Source of the DNA: JBFHER01 sp041584055
GTDB taxonomy: Bacteria; Bacteroidota; Bacteroidia; Bacteroidales; UBA5342
Direction of reading: 5' to 3'
Assembly: GCA_041584055.1 (NCBI GenBank)
Contig: JBFHER010000039.1
Span: forward strand, 1-20,798
DNA: 20,798 bases
This document shows positions 1 to 7,528 of the stretch, one piece after another (within the stretch, counting starts at the first letter, position 1; the number at the start of each line of letters is the position of its first letter). A program made the position numbers and the translations under genes. The notes under the pieces were generated by a model. The model saw only the letters and a program-made list of their open reading frames with translations, did not search any database and was not told the origin of the DNA.

Positions 1-510
1 CTCATCCAGGTCAGTGGCAAGTGCATCCAGGGCACTCTGAATCACCGACTTTGCCCTAACAGCCTGACCACCTGCGCCTTTTTGTGTTTCCTGAAACACA
101 ATATAACCCTGAGCATCAATGACCACAAGCTGATCGTAATCGCTTCCCATATTGCTTACAACATCACGTCCGTTTAACAAAAGTGGGATGTCTAAACCAG
201 TTACATTTTTAAAGGTGGTTACGGCTGATTGACTTCCATTCCAGTCGTCAATTCCAATTGCAATGAAATTAGGATTGGATTTAAAATATTGAATTAAAGT
301 TGAATTCACGGTAGGTGCTGCAGCCTTACAATTGCCACAACTGGATCCAAAATTAAAAATTAGAACCACTTTCCCTGAATAATCAGAAAGGGTAAAATTT
401 CCACCCGAAAGTTTTTCCAGGGTAAAATCTGACGCCTTTTTCTGCGCCATTAACTGGTTCCCTGCTCCTATCAGAAGCATCACAAGAATAAAAGTAATTG
501 CTTTTTTCAT
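1..510 (-). CDS. TlpA/AhpC-like redoxin, partial (C-terminus beyond left edge)
   Basis: The frame opens at ATG 508-510 and stays open for 170 codons to the window edge, so the C-terminus is missing. Residues 1-22 form a Sec signal peptide (lysines, then a hydrophobic run, ending near LMAQ). A thioredoxin-fold domain follows: 'GKVVLIFNFGSSCGNCK' puts a CxxC (CGNC) at about residues 58-61, and 'IAIGIDDW' and 'LVVIDAQGYIVF' are the later strands. This is the layout of TlpA/ResA-type exported thiol oxidoreductases or alkyl hydroperoxide reductase-like redoxins. It lies 20 bases after the beta-barrel gene, so it is probably the third gene of that operon. CGNC differs from the CKPC of the first gene, which suggests a different redox role. 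Whether a type IX secretion sorting domain or another domain follows cannot be seen. Confidence 0.85.
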   Translation of the reverse strand, partial: MKKAITFILVMLLIGAGNQLMAQKKASDFTLEKLSGGNFTLSDYSGKVVLIFNFGSSCGNCKAAAPTVNSTLIQYFKSNPNFIAIGIDDWNGSQSAVTTFKNVTGLDIPLLLNGRDVVSNMGSDYDQLVVIDAQGYIVFQETQKGAGGQAVRAKSVIQSALDALATDLDE

Positions 511-530
511 AACGTACTATTTAGTATTTA

Positions 531-2045
531 TTAAAATTTAGCTGTCCATCGTAGTTCCACACCTTTAAAATCAAGCACCTCGTAACATATCCCAGCAGTG
601 CAGGCATTTCCTCCTCGTCTCTCTCCAGCAAATAGCTGTATGGTCTGGCCACTCAACGGACGATAACTTAGGTTAACAGATGGAAACAGTTTGCTTCCAT
701 CTTCTGCCGCCTCTTCAACAAAAGAGTCGGTTGTATAGTCGACCTGAAATGCCGCAGAAAACTTTGATGATTTTGAAAAAACCAGTGCCATATACACATT
801 GTCAATCAGCTCAATATCTGATTCAAGACCACGATTTACACGTTGATATTCCAGATTCAGGCTCGTGGTCCATCCGTTTAAACAATGGTGTTTCACATTG
901 GTTCCACCTGCAAACCGATGATTTTCAAGTAGAAAATCGTCCATGGCATAATCTGCAAAAACCTTGTACTCCCAATTTGTATTGCCTGTAGTTGCCCATT
1001 CAATGAAAAACTCCTGAAAATTAAATTTCAGTCCGAAATCATTCACCGATCTTGCATAATTAAAAGTAAAGAGATGATCCTCCAGTGCCCCTGAGAAGAC
1101 CTCCAACTGAACCCCCTGTTCATCCAATAACTCTGTAACATGCGTACTTCTGTTAAGCAAATGGTAACTGTGTTCCTTCACCAGGGTAGGCGGATCGGCC
1201 ACTCCATTTCCAATTAGAAAATTGTGGTAATCCTTATATTCAAGGCTAAATCCGCTTTTATTGCTCGAATAACTGACACTTGCATAAGCGCCGTAAGAGC
1301 TTGCATCATTCAAGGTAAAGTAAGCTTGTTCATTCAGCACTTTTTTTGCCAGCTCTGCATAATAAGACCATTTTTCGCCCACGGTTCCATTCACATTGAA
1401 GGATGCAAAATGGTCGTTTTGGTAAGGGTTGTTCAAATGCATCCAGATGCCTCCGATAGCATGACTCCCAAAACGGTAATTCATCTGCGCAGCTAGAATA
1501 CTATCATTTCTGCGATGTTCATTTTTTACCGGCAATTGATTTTGCAAGCTTCTTCCGGCAATCAACTTCAGATCAAACCCACCATACCTTCCTGTTGCCG
1601 AAACACCTTGCATGTCTTTATAAAAAGCCTGTCGTGAGCGTGTTCCGGGATCTTCGTAAATTGAACCCGGAATTTCATAGCCCCGCAATAAAAGACCTCT
1701 TCCCAGGGTTTCGTAGAAATGGCCTGCTTTCACATCCACATACCTGTTTTTATAATAGACGCCAAAACGTGACAACTGAAAATATTCGTTTGGATTTTGA
1801 ATATCAGAATGATATTGTTCTGTCCGAATGAAGGCGCTTAGTCCATTGATTTGATACCGAAGGTTAAATTGATTGTACAAAGTCTTCAGATCATCAGGTG
1901 ATTCTCCCGGAATATTTCCAATCTGAGTTTCCAACATATTGGCAATTGAAAACTGGGCATGGACCATCGGGTTCATAGAAAATAAAATCAACCAGATTAG
2001 AACAAATATTCGTAGATGCAATCGTGTGGGGCGACGGTTCTTCAT
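531..2045 (-). CDS. Outer-membrane beta-barrel-like protein (DUF6029-like)
   Basis: This is a 504-residue protein. Its N-terminal signal peptide (arginine-rich start, hydrophobic core at about 11-25, cleavage near 'VHAQ') is followed by many alternating, aromatic-rich stretches such as 'YYKNRYVDVKAGHFYE', 'SYYAELAKKV' and 'TIQLFAGERRGG', and it ends in 'VELRWTAKF'. Repeated amphipathic strands and a final aromatic residue are what an outer-membrane barrel looks like. The 'GHFYETLGRGLLLRGYE' segment near residue 110 resembles the Bacteroidota DUF6029 family; that assignment is from memory. It starts 8 bases after the upstream TlpA-like gene and is followed 20 bases later by another redoxin gene, so it probably shares an operon and a process with them. 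Substrate or partner is unknown. Confidence is high that the gene is real and moderate for the barrel call. Confidence 0.8.
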   Translation of the reverse strand: MKNRRPTRLHLRIFVLIWLILFSMNPMVHAQFSIANMLETQIGNIPGESPDDLKTLYNQFNLRYQINGLSAFIRTEQYHSDIQNPNEYFQLSRFGVYYKNRYVDVKAGHFYETLGRGLLLRGYEIPGSIYEDPGTRSRQAFYKDMQGVSATGRYGGFDLKLIAGRSLQNQLPVKNEHRRNDSILAAQMNYRFGSHAIGGIWMHLNNPYQNDHFASFNVNGTVGEKWSYYAELAKKVLNEQAYFTLNDASSYGAYASVSYSSNKSGFSLEYKDYHNFLIGNGVADPPTLVKEHSYHLLNRSTHVTELLDEQGVQLEVFSGALEDHLFTFNYARSVNDFGLKFNFQEFFIEWATTGNTNWEYKVFADYAMDDFLLENHRFAGGTNVKHHCLNGWTTSLNLEYQRVNRGLESDIELIDNVYMALVFSKSSKFSAAFQVDYTTDSFVEEAAEDGSKLFPSVNLSYRPLSGQTIQLFAGERRGGNACTAGICYEVLDFKGVELRWTAKF

Positions 2046-2053
2046 AGCATTAC

Positions 2054-2560
2054 TTATTTTGCTTCAAGCAATTTGTTTAACTTTTTCCTCAGCGCATCCC
2101 CGCTGCCTTTCTCATAACCTTCGTGAATCCACTTTGTGCGCCCCTTCTTATCCACAATGATGATGGTTGGAAATACGGTCACATTCATTCGCTCCATGAA
2201 AGACTGGTCTTTGTCATGCAATACAGGATAAGTTATTCCGAGGGCCTCTACCAAAGGTTTCACCTTGGAAAGATTGCGTGGTCCATCTTCATTGATTCCA
2301 ATAACTTTTACACCTTTTGCTTCAAACTCTTTTGAGATTTCAATTAATTCAGGTATTGCATTCAGGCAAGGTTTGCACCAACTTGCCCAAAAATCAAACA
2401 CAGTTAAGTTTTCTCCCAATAACGCTTGCAACTCTTCCTGTTCTCCTCCAGGATCATCCATTACAACCCCATTGAACTGAGCTTTAGCAAGTATTAAACT
2501 ACTCATTGTAAATACCAGTAATAAGCCAAAGCGCTTAGTTATATTGTATGTTTCTTTCAT
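2054..2560 (-). CDS. TlpA/ResA-like thiol:disulfide oxidoreductase
   Basis: This 168-residue protein has a signal peptide (hydrophobic core at about 11-25, then 'AKAQ') and one thioredoxin-like domain. The active site 'FWASWCKPC' places the CxxC at residues 62 and 65, and the cis-proline strand is seen in 'VTVFPTIIIVD'. WCxPC is the classical TlpA/ResA signature, so it probably acts in the periplasm, reducing or isomerising disulfides on exported proteins. The length is near minimal for the family, with no extra N-terminal domain. It is the first gene of a minus-strand unit with the barrel protein (8-base gap) and a second redoxin. The start at 2560 gives a complete signal peptide. No convincing TAnnTTTG promoter was found upstream. 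Confidence 0.9.
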   Translation of the reverse strand: MKETYNITKRFGLLLVFTMSSLILAKAQFNGVVMDDPGGEQEELQALLGENLTVFDFWASWCKPCLNAIPELIEISKEFEAKGVKVIGINEDGPRNLSKVKPLVEALGITYPVLHDKDQSFMERMNVTVFPTIIIVDKKGRTKWIHEGYEKGSGDALRKKLNKLLEAK

Positions 2561-2930
2561 ATTTCATTATTTTAAAGCTGATCATTACACAAAATTTAAT
2601 GGTCCGAATCAGGCAAAAATTCCAAATGCATTCTTTTTAATAAATTCAAATCATTCATCCAAAAACACGATGGAAACCTCCATGGTGATTTCAATAGGTG
2701 CGCCTTTGTATTTTTTTCTCTCATGCATTCAATAAATCAACTACAACTATTTAGATCCATTCTGAATTAATAGACGAATACAACTAAAGTTCCTTACATG
2801 CATTTTAGCGAAAACCAGCATTTAACCTTCGTTAACACAATGCGCAACCCTTTTTATATGCACTCACCTCCATAACACGCCGTACGTCAACAATTAACGG
2901 CTTCAAATGTTATACTGATTGTATCAAAAG
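2561..2930. other. Divergent intergenic region
   Basis: About 370 AT-rich bases separate the minus-strand TlpA-like gene from the plus-strand hydrolase. Promoters for both must lie here or close by, but I found no clean TAnnTTTG element in either direction. There is a TATACT at 2911-2916, about 15 bases before the hydrolase ATG, but it is not the Bacteroidota form and is too close to be convincing. No hairpin, RNA gene or credible small ORF was recognised. Confidence 0.5.
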
Positions 2931-3827
2931 ATGAATATTATGAAAAAGCTTACAAAATCAGACATCAGCCAGGAAGTTTTCGATCTATACGATGCATATG
3001 CTCACAACGTCATCAGTAAAAGGCTATTCCTTAAAAAACTATCCATGTATGCTGTTGGCGGAATGACAATGACTTCACTCCTCAGTTTTATCATGCCCAA
3101 TTACAAAGATTCAATCACTGTGACGGAGGATGATCCCCGTCTGGACTCAGGTCTTATAAACTATGATTCACCGAAAGGTGGAGGAAGCATCGAGGCACTC
3201 TTATCCAAACCTGCCAATGTAAAAAAGAAATTACCAGGGATTGTGGTTGTTCATGAAAACCGGGGACTTAATCCTTACATCAAAGACGTTGGAAGAAGAG
3301 CTGCTTTAGAAGGATTTATAACCATCGCACCGGATGCCTTGACGCCATTGGGAGGTTATCCGGGAAATGACGATGAAGGAAGAACGATGCAAAAAAACCG
3401 CAGCAGTGCGGAGATGCTTGAAGATTTCATTGCTGCTTTTGAATATTTAAAATCCCATAAAGATTGCGATGGAAATATTGGCGTGGTTGGATTCTGCTTT
3501 GGCGGATGGATCTCCAACATGATGGCTGTTCATGTTCCAACACTCAAGGCTTCAGTTCCTTATTATGGCGGACAACCATCTGCTGAAGATGCAACCCGAA
3601 TCAAAGCTCCGCTCATGCTTCATTTTGCAGATTTGGATACCCGGGTAAATAAAGGCTGGCCTGATTATGAAAAAGTATTGAAAGAAAACAACAAAGAATA
3701 TACAGCCTACTTCTATCCGGATGTGAACCATGGATTCCACAACAATACCACGCCAAGGTATGATGAAGCGGCGGCAAAACTTTCGTGGGACCGAACCATC
3801 GATTTTTTCAAAAAGAAACTCAGGTAA
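2931..3827 (+). CDS. Dienelactone hydrolase family protein
   Basis: This alpha/beta hydrolase has 298 residues when started at ATG 2931; a TTG at 2919 and an ATG at 2940 are alternatives. The catalytic Cys is in 'GVVGFCFGG' (C189), the Asp in 'ADLDTRVN' (D236) and the His in 'VNHGFHN' (H267). E109 in 'VVVHENRGL' is the Glu that tunes the Cys in dienelactone hydrolases. Residues about 29-55 ('SKRLFLKKLS', then a hydrophobic stretch) look like the Tat-type leader of exported relatives, but the twin arginine is KR here. The real substrate is not shown: members of this family hydrolyse lactones and esters, and many are general carboxymethylenebutenolidase-like enzymes. The gene appears monocistronic, flanked by a divergent gene upstream and a convergent one downstream. 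Confidence 0.88.
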   Translation: MNIMKKLTKSDISQEVFDLYDAYAHNVISKRLFLKKLSMYAVGGMTMTSLLSFIMPNYKDSITVTEDDPRLDSGLINYDSPKGGGSIEALLSKPANVKKKLPGIVVVHENRGLNPYIKDVGRRAALEGFITIAPDALTPLGGYPGNDDEGRTMQKNRSSAEMLEDFIAAFEYLKSHKDCDGNIGVVGFCFGGWISNMMAVHVPTLKASVPYYGGQPSAEDATRIKAPLMLHFADLDTRVNKGWPDYEKVLKENNKEYTAYFYPDVNHGFHNNTTPRYDEAAAKLSWDRTIDFFKKKLR

Positions 3828-4013
3828 TCAACACATGTTCCGGCTCAAGCCAACATTGAATAAACATCCGTAAAAAAACTTACTGCTTAGGGTACGTATT
3901 GGCATTACAATCTTGAGTGCATTTGTATATTTATATTGAATTAAGAACCGTCACCTCATTTTTTTGTGCGATCTGACAGAAATAATATTTAAGGTTTTAA
4001 GCGCTGTGAATTA

Positions 4014-4052
4014 CAAAAAAATAAAAGGAGGTCGTCAATGAAACCTGGCGAC
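4014..4052 (-). terminator. Possible weak terminator after the anti-sigma gene
   Basis: Reading on the minus strand just past the anti-sigma stop, an imperfect hairpin (GTCGCCA paired with TGACGAC, with one C/A mismatch; plus-strand arms at 4031-4037 and 4046-4052) is followed by CTCC and then TTTTATTTTTTT. The stem is short and mismatched, so this is only a candidate. The same bases on the plus strand make a purine-rich AAAGGAGG that imitates a ribosome binding site. Confidence 0.33.
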
Positions 4053-4056
4053 TGAA

Positions 4057-4326
4057 TTATGCTTCATCCACTACTTTATGCAAAAAAGCTTTTTGCTTTT
4101 GACTGATATGTTCAGTGGGATGAACTTTTTCTGTATCAAACCATGTTTCCATGGCCTGGTCAATGAAATTATTTTGCACATCAAACCTGCGACAGTAACG
4201 GCAGACCATCAGATGCATTTTTAATTGTATCTGTTGTATTATCGAAATTTTGCGATGCCTTTTCACTGATATCAAGGCTGTTGCTTCTTCGCAGGAAAGC
4301 ATTATTTTATTCATTAATCGCCACAT
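4057..4326 (-). CDS. Small zinc-binding anti-sigma-like protein (zf-HC2)
   Basis: With ATG 4326 as start the protein has 89 residues. It contains C12 in 'SCEEA' and the H-x3-C-x2-C signature 'HLMVCRYC' (H38, C42, C45), which is the zinc-binding anti-sigma (ZAS) motif. There is no hydrophobic membrane segment, so it should be cytoplasmic. The frame is open to 4356, overlapping the end of the sigma gene. ATG 4326 lies 4 bases after the sigma stop and ATG 4314 (MNKIMLSCEEA) is equally plausible, and both keep the whole zinc motif. By position and motif it should bind and restrain the ECF sigma factor upstream. Soluble ZAS proteins such as RsrA release sigma on thiol oxidation, but whether this one is a redox switch is inference. 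Confidence 0.78.
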   Translation of the reverse strand: MWRLMNKIMLSCEEATALISVKRHRKISIIQQIQLKMHLMVCRYCRRFDVQNNFIDQAMETWFDTEKVHPTEHISQKQKAFLHKVVDEA

Positions 4327-4330
4327 AATG

Positions 4331-4927
4331 TTACGCTTTAATCCACTCTTTTTCAAGGCATCCGCGCAGTTGGAGTTTCGCCCGGTGAATAATCACCCAA
4401 AGGTTAGACGCACTTATGGATAAGTCCTTACAAATTTCCTTGTTTTCTTTCTCTTCAAGGTTTTTCATTCGAAAAACACTGCACCATAACGCAGGCAGAC
4501 GACTCATGCACAATTGAAGGATATTCATAAACTCACTGCTCTCAAGGTCTGCATCCGCTTGCTTCCCCCAGTCTGAAGGAGTGGCATCTGCCCGCCAATG
4601 CCCCAGTGCACCTTTATCCTTAAAAAACATCTTAAAGAAAAGCTCCGGGTCTGCTTCAATAGAAACTGTATTTGAAGAAGCATGTGTTGACTTCTTGCGA
4701 TAATAATCAATGATTTTCCGGTTAATGATATTAAACAACCATGTTTTCTCAGTGCAGTCCCCACGGAAGTTATCAAGCCCCTTGATGCCTGACAGAAAGG
4801 TCTCCTGAACAAGATCCTCTGCGTCTTCACGGTTATTTATTCTGAGAAAAGCATATCTGAATAACTGATCAGAATAAGCTTCCACCCATCCGGATGTATC
4901 GCACCTAAATTTTTTTTTGCGTGACAT
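4331..4927 (-). CDS. ECF-type RNA polymerase sigma-70 factor
   Basis: This 198-residue protein has sigma region 2 at about 13-80 ('DAEDLVQETFLSGIKGLDNF' and 'KTWLFNIINRKIIDYYRKK') and sigma region 4 at about 130-190 ('RLPALWCSVFRMKNLEEKEN', then the helix-turn-helix 'ICKDLSISASNLWVIIHRAK'). Regions 1 and 3 are absent, as in extracytoplasmic-function sigma factors. A polar linker of about 50 residues joins the two domains, longer than in the shortest ECFs. It directs polymerase to a small regulon that is not identifiable here. It is followed immediately by the ZAS-type gene, the usual sigma/anti-sigma pairing, and translation is probably coupled. Confidence 0.9.
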   Translation of the reverse strand: MSRKKKFRCDTSGWVEAYSDQLFRYAFLRINNREDAEDLVQETFLSGIKGLDNFRGDCTEKTWLFNIINRKIIDYYRKKSTHASSNTVSIEADPELFFKMFFKDKGALGHWRADATPSDWGKQADADLESSEFMNILQLCMSRLPALWCSVFRMKNLEEKENKEICKDLSISASNLWVIIHRAKLQLRGCLEKEWIKA

Positions 4928-4943
4928 TCACCAAAATTTGATG

Positions 4944-4973
4944 CAAAATAAGATTTCCTATCCTGAATTGCAA
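4944..4973 (-). promoter_or_regulatory. Possible housekeeping promoter for the ECF sigma gene
   Basis: On the minus strand, TTG (4971-4973) lies 19 bases before TTATTTTG (4944-4951). This is close to the Bacteroidota pattern TTG-N17-23-TAnnTTTG, with one mismatch. The predicted transcript would begin only about 10 bases before the start codon. Confidence 0.33.
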
Positions 4974-5216
4974 TACGATTCATGTTCAAATTGTTTGTTT
5001 ATAATCCGATTAATGAATGAAATTTTAAAATCATTCCCTTTGGCTTCTTTAAAAGCTATAGCAAGATCCGCCATACAAATCCCCGAAAAAAAGCAAAGGA
5101 ATCACCCATAGAATATTAAGGCCTCTTTAAACGAAGAACCTCAGAAAGAAAATGCTTAAAATAGAACACACCGTAGTGACCTTCTGCAAATGCCGGTAAA
5201 TGATTTCGTTTTAATG

Positions 5217-5248
5217 TTGTGCCAAACCCGAGAAATTGTTTATTTTAG
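5217..5248 (+). promoter_or_regulatory. Possible promoter for the nucleoside kinase gene
   Basis: TTG (5217-5219) is followed after 21 bases by TATTTTAG (5241-5248), an imperfect match to TAnnTTTG. The start codon is 26 bases further on, a reasonable leader length. The match is weak and other positions are possible. Confidence 0.28.
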
Positions 5249-5274
5249 GTGAATAATGTACGAGCTAGCAGACC

Positions 5275-6939
5275 ATGAAGAAAAACGTTGAAATTTATTG
5301 TATTAACACAAACAACAGGAAGCAATATCCAATGGGGACAAGTCTTCTGGAACTATTTAAGGATCAAAAGATACCAGAAGAACCGCGTCCGCTCTGTGCC
5401 AGGGTAAACAACGAAAATAAAGAACTGAACTTTCTTCTTTTCAAACCGAAACAGGTGGAATTTGAAACATTCAAGGATGTCTTCGGGCACAGAACATATG
5501 TACACTCTTTGTCCTTTGTATTATACAAAGCTATTAAAGACATATTTCCAGACGCATACCTTCGGATAGAACACCCGGTAAGCAACGGCTACTTCTGCCA
5601 TATCAAGGGACTGGGCCGCCCATTAACAACAGAAGTAATAACGCTGATTCATGAGCGAATGAAAGAGCTTGTTAAGCTGGATATTCCTTTTGTCAGACAT
5701 GAAGATGAAACAGAAAAAGTACTGGAACTATTTCGCAGGCAAGGCCTGAATGACAAGGTCAAGTTGCTGGAATCCACCGGACGTGTCTATTCTGCTTATT
5801 ACACATTACAGGAATGCGTTAATTATTTTTACGGATCACTGGTCCCTTCAACCGGTTATCTTGAACTTTTCAATCTGGTCCCATATTATGAAGGCGTTTT
5901 ACTGCAACTACCCGACAGACAAAAACCGAAAAAGCTAAAGAAAGTCCATCAATCGGATAAATTAATGCGCATTTTTCGTGAAAATGCCGACTGGAATGAG
6001 ATCATGGGCCTTACAAACATTGGGGATCTCAATGTAGCATGTCAGCAAAATGAGGCAATGGAACTGATTAAAGTATCTGAAGCATTTCAGGAAAAACGTG
6101 TTGCCGCCATTGCAGATCAGATCGCAGAGAAAAATGGGGTGCGCATTGTGCTTGTAGCCGGACCTTCTTCATCAGGGAAAACAACCTTCAGCAAACGTTT
6201 GTCACTACAACTAAAGGTGGCAGGGCTACGACCTCGGAACATCAGCATGGACAATTATTTTGTTGAACGGAGCAAGACCCCCCTTGACAAGGAAGGCAAA
6301 TATGATTTTGAATCGCTTTATGCCCTGGATCTTGAATTATTCAATACCCATTTACTAGCCTTGCTGAATGGGGAGGAAGTGGAATTGCCTGAGTTTTCCT
6401 TTGCAGATGGTCGGGCATATTATAACGGGCACAAGATGAAAATGGATGCAAAAGACATCCTGGTCATTGAAGGGATCCATGCACTGAATCCGGAACTGAC
6501 AACATCAATTGCATCCGATCTGAAATTCGGCGTTTATGTCTCTGCGCTCACCACCATCTCAATTGATGACCACAACTGGATTCCTACCAGTGACAACCGC
6601 CTTCTCAGGCGCATCGTTCGTGATTATAATTACCGTGGTTATTCAGCAAAAGACACCATCTCGAGATGGGAAAGTGTGCGCAAAGGTGAAAATAAATGGA
6701 TCTATCCTTATCAGGAAAATGCAGATGCAATGTTCAATTCCGCACTTTTATTTGAGTTGGCTGTTTTACGTAATTATGCGGAGCCTATTTTACGTGAAGT
6801 GCGTCAGGACAGTACTGAATTTGCCGAAGCACGACGTTTGCTTCATTTCCTGAGTTACTTCAACGCAATTAAAGGAGAAGAAATTCCACCAACATCTTTA
6901 CTAAGGGAGTTTCTTGGAGGAAGTAGTTTTAGTTATTGA
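5275..6939 (+). CDS. Nucleoside (uridine-like) kinase with TGS/ThrRS-like N-terminus
   Basis: This 554-residue protein joins two kinds of domain. Residues about 1-65 ('PMGTSLLELFKD') look like a TGS/ubiquitin-like domain. About 70-210 ('GHRTYVHSLSFVLYKAIKDI', 'IEHPVSNGYFCHI') resembles the second additional domain (SAD) of threonyl-tRNA synthetase. The C-terminal half is a P-loop kinase of the uridine kinase/phosphoribulokinase family: Walker A 'GPSSSGKTT' at 296-304, 'ISMDNYFV' with D326, and 'ILVIEGIHALN'. The expected activity is phosphorylation of uridine/cytidine or a related substrate with NTP. The fused architecture is known in Bacteroidota, clostridia and Thermotoga, but the role of the ThrRS-like part is unclear. 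The gene appears to be single; it converges with the chemosensory operon, 29 bases apart. Confidence 0.87.
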   Translation: MKKNVEIYCINTNNRKQYPMGTSLLELFKDQKIPEEPRPLCARVNNENKELNFLLFKPKQVEFETFKDVFGHRTYVHSLSFVLYKAIKDIFPDAYLRIEHPVSNGYFCHIKGLGRPLTTEVITLIHERMKELVKLDIPFVRHEDETEKVLELFRRQGLNDKVKLLESTGRVYSAYYTLQECVNYFYGSLVPSTGYLELFNLVPYYEGVLLQLPDRQKPKKLKKVHQSDKLMRIFRENADWNEIMGLTNIGDLNVACQQNEAMELIKVSEAFQEKRVAAIADQIAEKNGVRIVLVAGPSSSGKTTFSKRLSLQLKVAGLRPRNISMDNYFVERSKTPLDKEGKYDFESLYALDLELFNTHLLALLNGEEVELPEFSFADGRAYYNGHKMKMDAKDILVIEGIHALNPELTTSIASDLKFGVYVSALTTISIDDHNWIPTSDNRLLRRIVRDYNYRGYSAKDTISRWESVRKGENKWIYPYQENADAMFNSALLFELAVLRNYAEPILREVRQDSTEFAEARRLLHFLSYFNAIKGEEIPPTSLLREFLGGSSFSY

Positions 6940-6968
6940 AGACAGAGTAAATTCTCATTCACAGATTG

Positions 6969-7511
6969 TTACATTTGATCCGAACGTAATTTATAAAACC
7001 GTATCGGACCATCGTAGTAGCCCGATAGTTCGGCGCCACCGGGGGCTTTAAAAAAGTAGATAAGGTGTTTATTTTCACCTTCCCCTGTGATGGCTATGTT
7101 GCCCTGATTAAACACAACACTGTCGGAGTTTTGAGTACTTACTTTATAAGCTAATTTCAAAACACTTTGTTTCACCGTAAACGGATCATTAGCAGGACTG
7201 AAATTGTAATAGGCAGGATGCAGTTTTTCTGGTTCTGAAGATCGACAGGATATCTCAAGTACATTTCCTATCCCGGTAATTTGCCCAATGGTACTGCTCT
7301 CGGGGCGATACTCAAATCCGGAATAAAGCGAAAGGGTCACGATTGGCACTGAATCAGCATCCAGCCTACTTATAAAAAAGGCACCTGACACAGAATAACC
7401 AAATTCCCCTAACCAGAATTCCCCCAGGTCTTCCTTTGGTTTGCTTTGATCTGTCTCACATGCAGGCAGTAACAGCAAAAATAGCAATGTTCCTAAAATA
7501 CGCCCCCTCAT
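6969..7511 (-). CDS. Putative lipoprotein of unknown function, last gene of the chemosensory operon
   Basis: Starting at ATG 7511 gives 180 residues with a compact lipoprotein signal: 'MRGR', a leucine-rich core and lipobox 'LLPAC', so Cys18 would be lipidated. A longer frame to 7553 would overlap the kinase gene and is less likely. A GAGAGG lies directly before ATG 7511, and the kinase stop is 17 bases upstream. The mature part is acidic after the Cys (the +2 residue is Glu) and reads as beta-rich ('GAFFISRLD', 'VPIVTLSLYSGFEY', 'HLIYFFKAPGGAEL'), with no motif I can name. It could be an accessory sensor, a ligand-binding protein or an unrelated passenger gene. The gene itself is probably real, given the lipobox, spacing and strand. 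Confidence 0.75.
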   Translation of the reverse strand: MRGRILGTLLFLLLLPACETDQSKPKEDLGEFWLGEFGYSVSGAFFISRLDADSVPIVTLSLYSGFEYRPESSTIGQITGIGNVLEISCRSSEPEKLHPAYYNFSPANDPFTVKQSVLKLAYKVSTQNSDSVVFNQGNIAITGEGENKHLIYFFKAPGGAELSGYYDGPIRFYKLRSDQM

Positions 7512-7528
7512 ACCTCTCTGTTTCTGGT

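Larger units (their letters stand above)
4928..5274. other. Divergent intergenic region
   Basis: About 350 AT-rich bases lie between the sigma gene (minus) and the nucleoside kinase (plus). I see candidate promoters near each end and no hairpin, RNA gene or repeat. An open stretch on the plus strand at 4917-5111 overlaps the sigma start and shows no coding character. Confidence 0.5.

Noticed and set aside
4026..4056. A perfect-looking ribosome binding site AAAGGAGG followed by ATG and a 5-codon frame on the plus strand
   Set aside because: The frame is only M-K-P-G-D, and the purine run is the reverse complement of the T-rich tail after the anti-sigma gene, better explained as a weak terminator.
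4917..5111. 64-codon plus-strand frame in the gap before the nucleoside kinase
   Set aside because: It overlaps the start of the sigma gene on the other strand and has no motif, no ribosome binding site and no partner gene.
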